Source: Rubrobacter sp.
GTDB lineage: Bacteria; Actinomycetota; Rubrobacteria; Rubrobacterales; Rubrobacteraceae
Reading direction: 5' to 3'
DNA length: 7,127 nucleotides
NCBI GenBank assembly: GCA_019247245.1
Contig: JAFAPF010000420.1
Span: 1-7,127 of the forward strand
A model generated the notes under the pieces. The model did not search any database and was not told the DNA's origin. It was given only the letters and a program-made list of their open reading frames with translations. A program made the translations under genes and the position numbers. Below, piece by piece: positions 1-5,442 of this stretch; position 1 is the first letter of the stretch; each line of letters begins with the position of its first letter.

Positions 1-80
1 GACTCCCCTGCCCTCCACCGCTCCCACAACTCCTTTTTGCCCGCAGCGGACAATCCTCCTGGACGACCCAGCCTCGCCAC
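1..80 (-). CDS. IS30-family transposase, N-terminal fragment (runs off left edge)
   Basis: Read on the minus strand from a GTG at 80-78, the sequence gives 26 codons beginning MARLGRPGGLSAAGKK and continuing ELWERWRAGES to the window edge. The GRPG...KKELWxRWxAGES pattern is the usual start of IS30-family transposases, just before the helix-turn-helix that binds the element ends; the DDE catalytic core would lie outside the window. A GGAGGT sequence ends 4 bases before the GTG, which supports this start. The gene sits inside a terminal repeat at about 119-145, as expected for the promoter-proximal end of such an element. The family assignment rests on a short fragment and on the terminal repeat, so it is good but not certain. 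Whether the full transposase is intact cannot be seen. Confidence 0.62.
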   Translation of the reverse strand, partial: MARLGRPGGLSAAGKKELWERWRAGE

Positions 81-118
81 ACCTGCACCTCCGATCCGTA
101 CAACACCGAAAACCTAGC

Positions 119-145
119 GTGTTGCACCGACCGGTTGAACCCACC
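119..145. repeat. Terminal inverted repeat of the IS30-like element
   Basis: This is the IS30-like end described for the element. Only one of the two inverted repeats is in the window, so the match to its partner cannot be tested here. Confidence 0.5.
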
Positions 146-149
146 GCCG

Positions 150-156
150 CTTTTTT
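150..156 (-). promoter_or_regulatory. Programmed -1 frameshift heptamer A_AAA_AAG
   Basis: Six A residues and a G occur in phase as A|AAA|AAG at the end of the OrfA zipper helix, where IS3-family elements shift -1 to make OrfAB. It has lost its purpose here because foreign IS sequence follows it. Confidence 0.6.
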
Positions 157-404
157 AGTATCTCGCGCTCTTCACGTAAGAGCTTCACTTCCCGGCGAAG
201 TCTGCTCACCTCCTGACGTTCTTCGGTGGTAAGTCCATCTCGCTGTCCGGCATCTATCTCAGCTTGATTGACCCAATTGCGTAGCGTCCCCGCAGAAACG
301 CCTAGGTCTCTAGCCATCTTGGAAACCGGCCGCTTATCTGAGGAGAATTGCACCAACCGTACGGCCTCCTCCTTGGCTTGAGGGAAATCGACTCGTGGTG
401 CCAA

Positions 405-572
405 GAACCAAAGCGCCTATGTGCTAAAATGGCACTAATATCATAATCAGCGAAAATCCTGAAAATGCCACTTATTTAGTAAACAGCGACAACGGGAACG
501 TTTTTGCTGTTTCTGCTATAGTTGCCCAATTATCATTCACCAAACAGAGAAGAGTCGGGAGTAGCAGAGTAG
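405..572. promoter_or_regulatory. Divergent gap with the parA promoter and a probable IS3-element end
   Basis: For parA, an extended -10 (TGCTATAGT, 514-522, with TATAGT at 517-522) stands out; no good -35 is visible. A perfect 7-bp inverted repeat, AAACAGC (481-487) and GCTGTTT (506-512), brackets the -35 position, and another AAACAG lies at 542-547. It is a reasonable operator for autoregulation by the partition proteins. Nearer orfA, two near-identical 11-mers, AAAATGGCACT (426-436) and AAAATGCCACT (462-472), may mark the outer end of the IS3 element, but its partner end is not in the window. The boundary between IS and plasmid probably falls between about 430 and 475. Confidence 0.4.
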
Positions 573-1337
573 ATGAGGACGATAGCGGTCGTAAATCAAA
601 AAGGTGGAAGCGGCAAGACAACAACCGCAGTCAACCTTGCCGCTGCGCTTGGAGAGCGGAAGCGGCGGGTCTTGCTCCTTGACCTCGATCCGCAGCACTC
701 TGCGACTGATTGGTTTGGCTTGCACGATGGCTACAAAGGCATATTTAGCGTATTTGCTGAAAACGGGAACCTTTTAGACATTATCACCCCGTCAAGCGTT
801 GCGGGAGTTGACCTCGTTCCTTCGTCATCATGGCTGGTTGGGGTAGAGAAGTTTCTGGCTGGGGAGGTAGGGGCAGAGACCATACTGCATCGCAAACTTG
901 CCACTCTTCAGAAGAGCCGTTGGGACTACGCGCTTATTGATTGTCCACCCACGTTAGGAGTGCTCACAATTAATGCGCTTGTTGCAGCGCAGGAAGTGCT
1001 CGTTCCCGTTGAGGCGCACGTGATGGCGCTTAGTGGCCTCGCTCAACTCATCGAGACGGTGGAGCTGGTACAAGAGCGGCTCAACCCAGAATTGCGAATC
1101 ACCGGGATTCTCCCCTGCAGAGTCGACGCCAGGACCCGCCACGCGCAGGAGGTTGTCGAGCAGCTACGAGAACGCTTCGAGAAACTTGTTTATAGATCGG
1201 CAATCCGGGAGAACGTGCGGGTTGCAGAGGCACCATCTTTCTCTCTGCCCATAACGCTCTATGACGAACGAAGCTATGGTGCTGCGGACTACCGGGCCTT
1301 GGCCGAAGAAGTCATCGAGCGGGAACAAGCAGTCTGA
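573..1337 (+). CDS. parA: ParA-type partition ATPase (Soj/MinD-like, short form)
   Basis: ParA ATPases dimerise on ATP, coat the nucleoid and move plasmid copies apart together with a centromere-binding partner. The 254-residue product has all the signatures. A deviant Walker A KGGSGKTTT lies at residues 10-18 (signature Lys10, catalytic Lys15), a Walker A' region LLLDLDPQ at 34-41, and a Walker B YALIDCPP at 119-126. It begins at the Walker region with no N-terminal helix-turn-helix. It therefore belongs to the short ParA/Soj class, in which the small partner usually acts as repressor. The ATG at 573 lies two codons before the first beta strand, so little upstream extension is likely; the purine-rich GGGAG ahead of it is a weak ribosome site. 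An RHH gene follows after 59 bases and is probably cotranscribed. The frame looks intact, and the family call is firm. Confidence 0.95.
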   Translation: MRTIAVVNQKGGSGKTTTAVNLAAALGERKRRVLLLDLDPQHSATDWFGLHDGYKGIFSVFAENGNLLDIITPSSVAGVDLVPSSSWLVGVEKFLAGEVGAETILHRKLATLQKSRWDYALIDCPPTLGVLTINALVAAQEVLVPVEAHVMALSGLAQLIETVELVQERLNPELRITGILPCRVDARTRHAQEVVEQLRERFEKLVYRSAIRENVRVAEAPSFSLPITLYDERSYGAADYRALAEEVIEREQAV

Positions 1338-1396
1338 CAAGACCTTGTGACAGAACCGATCCGCAACGAAGCTCTCCATGATGGGAAGGAAGGTAG

Positions 1397-1744
1397 ATGG
1401 CAAGGCGTAGAAAGACAATAGGGAACAGCCCTCTTGATACCGTCGTCCCTCGTCGTGAACCGGAGAGCAGTAGCACCCAGCCGATGTCACCAAGCACCAC
1501 AGAGGAGCAGCAAGCTTCGCAAGAGGGTCCTCCTCAGCGTGTTATCAAGGAGCGGCTCACCGTGCATATGCCAGTTGAGCTCATAGACCGCGTGAAGAAC
1601 ATCGTCTACTGGACGCCTGGGCTTACGTTAGCTCGACTCGCCGAGGAGGCACTCACAAAAGAGGTTGAAAAGCGGGAGAAGGAGCGAGGAGAGCCGTTCC
1701 CCCGCCGTACAGAGGAGCTCAGAGGTGGGCGTCCGCTCAAGTAA
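1397..1744 (+). CDS. Small ribbon-helix-helix centromere-binding partner of ParA
   Basis: The product has 115 residues. The first 45 or so are basic, then rich in Ser, Pro, Gln and Glu, and look disordered. They are followed by RLTVHMPVELIDRVKNIVYW (about 53-72), a beta strand and helix typical of ribbon-helix-helix (MetJ/Arc) DNA-binding folds. TPGLTLARLAEEALTKEVEK then gives the second helix. The tail ends in GRPLK. In short-form ParA systems the second gene usually encodes such an RHH protein, which binds centromere repeats and represses the operon, while its flexible N-terminus stimulates the ParA ATPase. The position 59 bases behind parA supports this role. GGAAGG ends a few bases before the ATG. 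I recognise the pattern as one seen next to parA on other plasmids, but no named family is assigned. It is not a classical ParB: no KorB/Spo0J domain is present. Confidence 0.75.
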   Translation: MARRRKTIGNSPLDTVVPRREPESSSTQPMSPSTTEEQQASQEGPPQRVIKERLTVHMPVELIDRVKNIVYWTPGLTLARLAEEALTKEVEKREKERGEPFPRRTEELRGGRPLK

Positions 1745-1978
1745 CTTCCTCTTGTATAGAGGCTTATCGAGGCACGCTGTACCGCCTCGATTATCTAGCC
1801 GCCAAGTACTGGCAATACCAGCGATCGTATGGAAAAAGACCGTCGCCAGAGGCTAAAACCGACGTTTACCCAAAAATTCTCTTAGAAGCACAATTCTCTG
1901 GGGTATGGCTTCGTTACACCACAATATGTAGTGGTTATATCCAGGTATTGCGCAAGGTCGCCAAACCACACACCTGCC
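1745..1978. other. Gap between partition operon and iterons; one inverted repeat and an open Tyr-rich frame
   Basis: An 8-bp inverted repeat, ATCGAGGC (1766-1773) and GCCTCGAT (1784-1791), lies 21 bases after the RHH stop. It could end the partition transcript, but no T-run follows. The plus-strand frame through 1741-2085 stays open and reads, for example, YRGTLYRLDYLAAKYWQY. It has no ATG, GTG or TTG near its beginning and runs into the iterons. It may be a gene remnant or chance; I do not recognise it. No DnaA box (TTATNCACA) with fewer than two mismatches was found by eye. Confidence 0.3.
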
Positions 1979-2022
1979 TACCGGGGTCCCCAACAAAAAC
2001 TACCGGGGTCCCCAACAAGAAG
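1979..2022 (+). repeat. Iteron cluster I: two direct 22-bp iterons
   Basis: Two abutting 22-bp units (1979-2000, 2001-2022) begin TACCGGGGTCCCCAACAA. The first ends AAAC and the second GAAG. They have the same orientation and period as the larger cluster, 91 bases away. A 22-bp period puts the units on the same face of the helix two turns apart, as is usual for Rep-binding iterons. Confidence 0.9.
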
Positions 2023-2113
2023 CTAAGCCCTCAGCTGTACCAGTTAAGCTTGAACAGCCTGCAAAAGAGGCAAAAATACAGCTCATAACGTTTAGCAGGC
2101 CAAAGATAGCGAC

Positions 2114-2223
2114 TACCGGGGTCCCCAACAAAAACTACCGGGGTCCCCAACAAAAACTACCGGGGTCCTCGACAAGAATTACCGGGGTCCCCGACAAAAA
2201 CTACCGGGGTCCCCAACAAGGAG
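2114..2223 (+). repeat. Iteron cluster II: five direct 22-bp iterons, presumed origin
   Basis: Five abutting units start at 2114, 2136, 2158, 2180 and 2202. Units 3 and 4 of the whole set are identical to unit 1. Unit 5 is the most diverged (GTCCTCGACAAGAAT at its end), unit 6 has CCGACAA for CCAACAA, and unit 7 ends AAGGAG. Each unit carries the odd palindrome GGGGTCCCC (GGGGTCCTC in unit 5) followed by an A-rich arm. The cluster lies just before the promoter and start of the initiator gene, the normal place for an iteron origin. A role as partition centromere for the RHH protein is an alternative, or both may apply. Confidence 0.88.
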
Positions 2224-2260
2224 GCAAAATTTTTCTCCTGCAAAGGAGCAAGTTTTTTGC
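2224..2260. other. AT-rich segment with nested inverted repeats beside the iterons
   Basis: GCAAAA (2224-2229) and TTTTGC (2255-2260) enclose CTCCT (2235-2239) and AGGAG (2244-2248), which are separated by four bases. The outer parts are nearly pure A/T. Its place next to the last iteron fits a site of initial strand opening, but it also overlaps the upstream part of the rep promoter. Function is inferred from position only. Confidence 0.35.
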
Positions 2261-2315
2261 TCTAAGTGGCGCTTCCCTGTATTGTTATGTTGTTTTATAT
2301 GTTGTTTAAACAACA
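2257..2315 (+). promoter_or_regulatory. rep promoter and palindromic operator or leader hairpin
   Basis: TTGCTC (2257-2262) and TATTGT (2280-2285) with a 17-base spacer form a plausible sigma-70 promoter. Transcription would begin near 2292, inside a direct repeat TATGTTGTTT (2286-2295 and 2298-2307). The second copy merges into a perfect 16-bp palindrome, TGTTGTTTAAACAACA (2300-2315). Such a site over the start of transcription would suit autorepression by the initiator, but it could also act as an RNA hairpin. The promoter covers the TTG at 2282, which argues against that codon as the rep start. Confidence 0.45.
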
Positions 2316-2350
2316 ACAGGAAGAGTAAGGGGAGACGCCAACAAACCGTA

Positions 2351-3862
2351 ATGAGTGATCCACAGATACCACTACTTCCCGAGTACTGCTCCCAGGTAAG
2401 CACGGAACAAAACCTAGAAGAGTATCCGCTTTTTGAGCTCAAGGCTCGGCGACGAGGCTCAAAGGCCAGAGTCTTTGAGAGGAGCATCACAGGAGACAAC
2501 GGGCTGTCTTTTAACCAAGTATGGAAGGTCATGCCTTCTGGAGAATATGGTATGCCCGGACCAGTTGACCAAGATGTGTACTTAGCTGTACTGCAGCTGC
2601 TGCAGCAGCGGGGTGGGATGCCGGAGAATGGCGAGTTGCGCTTCTCCCTCTACGAGCTTAGAAAGGTTCTCAGGTGGACAGACGACTCAGGCAAAGCGTA
2701 CAAACAAATACGAGATTCCCTGCTCAGAATCGCAACGACCTCTGTGCAATCGAAACAAGCCTTCTACTCTGCGCACGAAAAACGGCGCATCACAGATACC
2801 TTCACCGTATGGAGTGTGCACTTTGCTGAGCAGGAAGTGGATGGTTTGCCTGTGCGTGAACGGCACGTGCTGCGCTTTCATCCGATATTCATCAGAAACT
2901 ACATCGCGCAGTACCTCAAGGGCCTGGACGCAGACTTCTATTGGAGCCTGCGCTCGCCCCTTAGCAAGCGTCTCTACCGCTTAGTAGACCTTCAACGAGC
3001 TGGAGGGATTTCGTGGAAGACTGACATCTTCGCGGTGCGGGATCAGGTACCCCTGCACTACGCCTATCCTTCGCAGATAAAGCGAGCCCTCCATAAGACC
3101 CACGAGGAGTTGGAGCATCGGGGTTTCCTCTCAGGTGTTTCGTATGAGGGCAAGACAGGTGTCCTCTACAGTATCTCTCGCGAGTTCGCTCGTCGGCAGA
3201 AGGCCCGTGAGCTCTCCGGAGATCCAGAGGAGATGTTTACGATAGAGCGGATTATTCGCGAGGGCCTCCACGGTGACGTTGCACGGGACCTTGTTGTCCG
3301 CCACGGTACTGACCGATGCTTGCGGTATGCCGACGCACTCAACTCCCAGTCTGGCATTCGGAGTCGCGCTGGCTGGCTACGAAAAGCCATAGAGCATGGC
3401 TACGAACTGCCTGAGCCGCCCCAGCTGCCAGGTACTTCCTCTGACGCATCTTCTTCCTCACTTGTTGTAGAGAGTAATAACGACCACAATGCATCGGGTA
3501 GTGAGTCTCAACCTCTGTGTGATGCTCCGGTAATTCAGGAGCTTGAATGCAAAGAAGAGTGTCTATCTTCAGGGCCCACCCTTGATTCCGGAGCCATCGA
3601 GGCGTGGGAAGCGCTCGTTGCCGACCTCGTTGCGCTGCAGGGTCGAGAAAGCCTGCCTCCGTGGTTTGATCAACTTGAAGGGGGCCACCTTGAGGATGCA
3701 ACGCTCACTGTGCTAGTACCCAACTCTACCGCTGCTAACCACTTAAACGATCACTTCGGCGCAGATCTGGTGGGTTTGTGGTGCAGGCACGCCGGTGCCG
3801 ATGCTGTTCTTCAGGTCGCAACAGACCTTGCCGGAGGCAAACGAGCACTGCTTACTGGATAG
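2351..3862 (+). CDS. Iteron-type plasmid replication initiator (RPA-like) with a C-terminal DnaA-domain-I-like segment
   Basis: From ATG 2351 the product has 503 residues. The frame could open at TTG 2282, but that codon lies in the putative -10, so ATG 2351 is preferred even though the AAGGGGAG before it is 16 bases away. Residues about 20-285 resemble plasmid replication initiator protein A (RPA). EYPLFELKAR comes near the start, then an acidic and aromatic winged-helix-like stretch, then FYWSLRSPLSKRLYRLVDLQ (196-215) and ALHKTHEELEHRGFL (246-260). Residues 337-351 (RSRAGWLRKAIEHGY) form a further conserved-looking helix. A Ser/Asn/Glu-rich linker (about 360-410) leads to residues 416-490. 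There AWEALVADL, PPWFDQL, ATLTVLVPNSTAANHL and FGADL follow the pattern of the DnaA N-terminal helicase-binding domain. The protein should bind the seven iterons upstream and open the origin. The initiator call is strong; the DnaA-like call is moderate. Confidence 0.85.
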   Translation: MSDPQIPLLPEYCSQVSTEQNLEEYPLFELKARRRGSKARVFERSITGDNGLSFNQVWKVMPSGEYGMPGPVDQDVYLAVLQLLQQRGGMPENGELRFSLYELRKVLRWTDDSGKAYKQIRDSLLRIATTSVQSKQAFYSAHEKRRITDTFTVWSVHFAEQEVDGLPVRERHVLRFHPIFIRNYIAQYLKGLDADFYWSLRSPLSKRLYRLVDLQRAGGISWKTDIFAVRDQVPLHYAYPSQIKRALHKTHEELEHRGFLSGVSYEGKTGVLYSISREFARRQKARELSGDPEEMFTIERIIREGLHGDVARDLVVRHGTDRCLRYADALNSQSGIRSRAGWLRKAIEHGYELPEPPQLPGTSSDASSSSLVVESNNDHNASGSESQPLCDAPVIQELECKEECLSSGPTLDSGAIEAWEALVADLVALQGRESLPPWFDQLEGGHLEDATLTVLVPNSTAANHLNDHFGADLVGLWCRHAGADAVLQVATDLAGGKRALLTG

Positions 3863-3890
3863 GCAGTATCTATAATACTGCCTAATTTCT
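3860..3890 (+). terminator. Hairpin at the end of the rep gene
   Basis: A perfect 10-bp stem, TAGGCAGTAT (3860-3869) and ATACTGCCTA (3875-3884), with a 5-base loop begins at the rep stop codon itself. ATTTCTCTT follows, a poor U-tract. It is probably the rep terminator, though a weak one by its tail. Confidence 0.6.
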
Positions 3891-4093
3891 CTTATCTGCT
3901 TTGGTTGTTCTTTGTGTTTGCGCTGGTTTTTTCTTTCTCCTCTTCCTCGGGTGTTCGGGGTATTGTTTATCCTTATCTTGTTAGTATTATATATAATTCC
4001 TCTACAAGCTATGCAACATAAGAGGGCATAGCTGAAGACAACTCTATACATGGCCTGAGAAGTCCTCAGGCGGCTCCAGAACGGAGGTAAAGG

Positions 4094-4129
4094 ATGACGA
4101 CTTTAATAACTTTACTGTGTTGCAATTAG
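4094..4129 (+). CDS. Possible 11-residue leader peptide (MTTLITLLCCN)
   Basis: GGAGGT (4083-4088) stands 5 bases before an ATG (4094), the best ribosome-binding site in this gap. The frame ends after 11 codons at TAG (4127-4129). The product is hydrophobic with two cysteines. Two more short frames follow: one of 13 codons from 4141, and one of 22 codons whose ATG at 4182 overlaps the preceding stop in TGATG. A good start signal in front of a tiny frame suggests a leader peptide or a remnant of a lost gene. Nothing else supports translation. Confidence 0.25.
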   Translation: MTTLITLLCCN

Positions 4130-4510
4130 AAAGGGTGTGAATGAAGCTAACAAGCCCCGTAGAACACAAACCAGTTACTTGATGTCGCTTCGTCGAGGAT
4201 TTCCTCTTCGTCTGTCACTCCTTGATTGTATGGCGAAGAGGAAGGAATAAAGGACCGGGATTTACCAGATGTACACCTGTGCAAGTATAGGATTGTATAG
4301 GATTGTCTTATGTGGCACGCTTAGGTATAGCGGCCTGTAGTAAAGGAACGTGAGGGAGTGATGCTCATCAACAGCCAAGGTGTGGTATTCATTGCCTAAG
4401 ATATATAGTCAGCCCGGAATGCTGGTGGAGGTTGTCTGCTATGCAAAGCGGAAGTAAGGAGAAGGCGAATGATCAGAGGGGTAACTTAGCAAATTAGTAC
4501 ATCGCTTTGT

Positions 4511-4546
4511 GAGAAGCACTATCGGATCTAGGAGAAGCAGTGCTTA
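4511..4546 (+). promoter_or_regulatory. Hairpin presenting the methyltransferase ribosome-binding site in its loop
   Basis: AAGCACT (4514-4520) can pair with AGTGCTT (4539-4545), one base before the ATG at 4547. The probable ribosome site AGGAG (4530-4534) lies in the loop, 12 bases from the start codon. Folding of this stem would bring the ribosome site and the start codon together. The two arms sit in a direct repeat, GAGAAGCA (4511-4518, 4532-4539). Confidence 0.35.
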
Positions 4547-5227
4547 ATGTTTGCATCTAATATCAGCCCCTTACGCTGGGTAAGACGAATTGTGCTGGTT
4601 ATCATGGCCGTCTTTGGGCTGCTCTTTATGCTGCAGCAGGTGGTTGTGCGAATCGTGCGCCGAGCAGCTCCTAGGCCGATGCCTGCCCGTTTGGCTCCGG
4701 TGCTCACCATGCCCTGGCGCTCACGACTCTTTGGCAGCCCAGAGCAGATATTAAATCGGGCAGGGGTAGCGCCCGGCATGCGTGTGCTGGAGATCGGTCC
4801 AGGGCCTGGCGTTTACACGGTGCCGCTAGCTCGCAGGGTTGCAAGCCAAGGCACCGGGGGCAACGTTACCTGCCTCGAGATCCAACCGGAGATGATCGCG
4901 ATGCTCCAGGAGCGCCTTGAGGATGCTGGGGTGCAAAACGTGGAAGTCATCCAGGGTGACGGGCGATATATGCCTCTAGCAGACGGCAGCTTCGACCTAG
5001 TCTTCCTTACCGGTGTGCTTGGCGAGACACCGGACTTGGCAGCGCTCTTTAGCGAGTGCGCACGGGTACTCAAACCAGGAGGTATCCTGGCCGTCACCGA
5101 GCAAGTCAGCGACCCGGACTTCCGCTTGCCAAGCACCGTCCAAACACTCGCAGTCAATGCCGGCTTTGGGGAGGATGGCCGGGTGGGACTCTCGTGGTGG
5201 GCTTTCACCGCCCGGTATCGTAAGTAG
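4547..5227 (+). CDS. Membrane-anchored class I SAM-dependent methyltransferase
   Basis: The 226-residue product begins with a short basic stretch and a hydrophobic helix (about 14-36, IVLVIMAVFGLLFMLQQVVV). Basic residues (RIVRRAAPR) follow, so it should sit in the cytoplasmic membrane with the enzyme on the inside. The catalytic part is a Rossmann-type methyltransferase: motif I RVLEIGPGPG (79-88) binds SAM, the acidic residue after strand 2 is Glu111 in CLEIQPEMI, motif II is QGDGRYMPLADGSFD (136-150), and ARVLKPGGILAVTE is at 172-185. This is the Methyltransf_11/UbiE-like pattern. The protein is complete but lean after the last motif and has no visible substrate domain, so the substrate is unknown; quinones, lipids and small molecules are all possible. 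The gene stands alone, and no partner enzyme in the window suggests a pathway. Confidence 0.87.
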   Translation: MFASNISPLRWVRRIVLVIMAVFGLLFMLQQVVVRIVRRAAPRPMPARLAPVLTMPWRSRLFGSPEQILNRAGVAPGMRVLEIGPGPGVYTVPLARRVASQGTGGNVTCLEIQPEMIAMLQERLEDAGVQNVEVIQGDGRYMPLADGSFDLVFLTGVLGETPDLAALFSECARVLKPGGILAVTEQVSDPDFRLPSTVQTLAVNAGFGEDGRVGLSWWAFTARYRK

Positions 5228-5442
5228 AGGATAGCTCCAAACCTAGTTGAGCCCTAGCAGAGGCACGGTAAGCAACTCCAGCCGGTTCTCCGGGAATGTG
5301 AAGAAGCGGCATCTCGCCCTACTTGGCGCAAGCTAGCCGTTAGCGATAAATGCTTCTTAATCGATCAATCGGGACAGTAAGGTTCCGTTATAGCTGCCTC
5401 ATATGCCAACACAGACTTCTTCGTTTGCGGGGGTGAAACCCT
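5228..5442. other. Convergent gap, no gene seen
   Basis: No supported gene. CGGGGG (5428-5433) and CCCCCG (5451-5456) can form a stem spanning the end of the minus-strand gene. Without a T-run on either side it is only a weak terminator candidate. Confidence 0.3.

Larger units (their letters stand above)
1..145 (-). mobile_element. IS30-family insertion sequence, left end only
   Basis: The minus strand from about 145 reads GGTGGGTTCAACCGGTCGGT then GCAACAC. This aligns with the terminal repeat of IS30 itself, which has the same TTCAA..GGTC..(C)GCAACA skeleton. The transposase start follows about 40 bases inside. The element continues leftward out of the window. Its outer boundary is estimated by alignment with remembered IS30 ends and may be off by a few bases. 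It interrupts the IS3-type orfA reading frame directly after the slippery A6G. Confidence 0.55.
114..404 (-). pseudogene. IS3-family transposase OrfA, truncated by an IS30-like insertion
   Basis: The frame starts with TTG at 404-402 (M/L-APRVDFPQAKEEAVRL). It has an N-terminal helix-turn-helix (about residues 28-48, KMARDLGVSAGTLRNWVNQA) and a leucine-zipper-like helix (about 66-86, with VSRLRREVKLLREEREILKK). This is the usual layout of IS3/IS911 OrfA, the DNA-binding half of the transposase. The last native codons contain A AAA AAG (156-150), the classic -1 slippery heptamer that fuses OrfA to OrfB. The next residues (RRWVQPVGATR, stop 116-114) are read from the terminal repeat of the IS30-like element, not from OrfB. 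The -1 frame beyond the slip shows no OrfB-like sequence down to the window edge. So OrfA is nearly whole, but the OrfAB transposase cannot be made from here. Its partner orfB may lie beyond the inserted element. Confidence 0.8.
3885..4546. other. Long gap without an ordinary gene; repeats, hairpins and tiny ORFs
   Basis: After the rep hairpin comes a pyrimidine-rich stretch to about 3960, then an AT-rich block with the 12-bp palindrome ATTATATATAAT (3986-3997). A 7-bp hairpin GCCTGAG/CTCAGGC lies at 4053-4071. A perfect 10-bp inverted repeat, TTCCTCTTCG (4201-4210) and CGAAGAGGAA (4234-4243), follows. Then come the near-palindrome CAGATGTACACCTG (4266-4279) and a tandem 10-bp repeat GTATAGGATT (4285-4294, 4295-4304). 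Small ORFs of 11, 13 and 22 codons start at 4094, 4141 and 4182. The long stem and the absence of a longer frame would fit a structured RNA, but I recognise no known RNA class. No protein gene of normal size is supported on either strand. Confidence 0.4.

Noticed and set aside
1979..2223. CRISPR array
   Set aside because: The 22-bp units abut with no variable spacers, and no cas gene is present; they are iterons.
2282..2350. Extension of the initiator from TTG 2282
   Set aside because: The codon falls in the likely -10 element, has no ribosome site, and would add a Cys-rich segment (LCCFICCL) encoded by the palindrome region.
3743..4051. Minus-strand 102-codon ORF at the rep end
   Set aside because: It is antisense to rep and to the pyrimidine-rich tract, which gives Arg/Lys/Gln-rich nonsense; no ribosome site or known motif.
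4130..4546. Group II intron RNA suggested by GTGTG at 4135
   Set aside because: No domain V-like hairpin and no intron-encoded protein fragment were found nearby; GTGTG alone is common by chance.
5250..5290. Possible intron domain V (GAGCC ... GGTTC)
   Set aside because: The outer bases pair, but the inner bases do not continue the helix and the length is wrong for the usual 34-base element.
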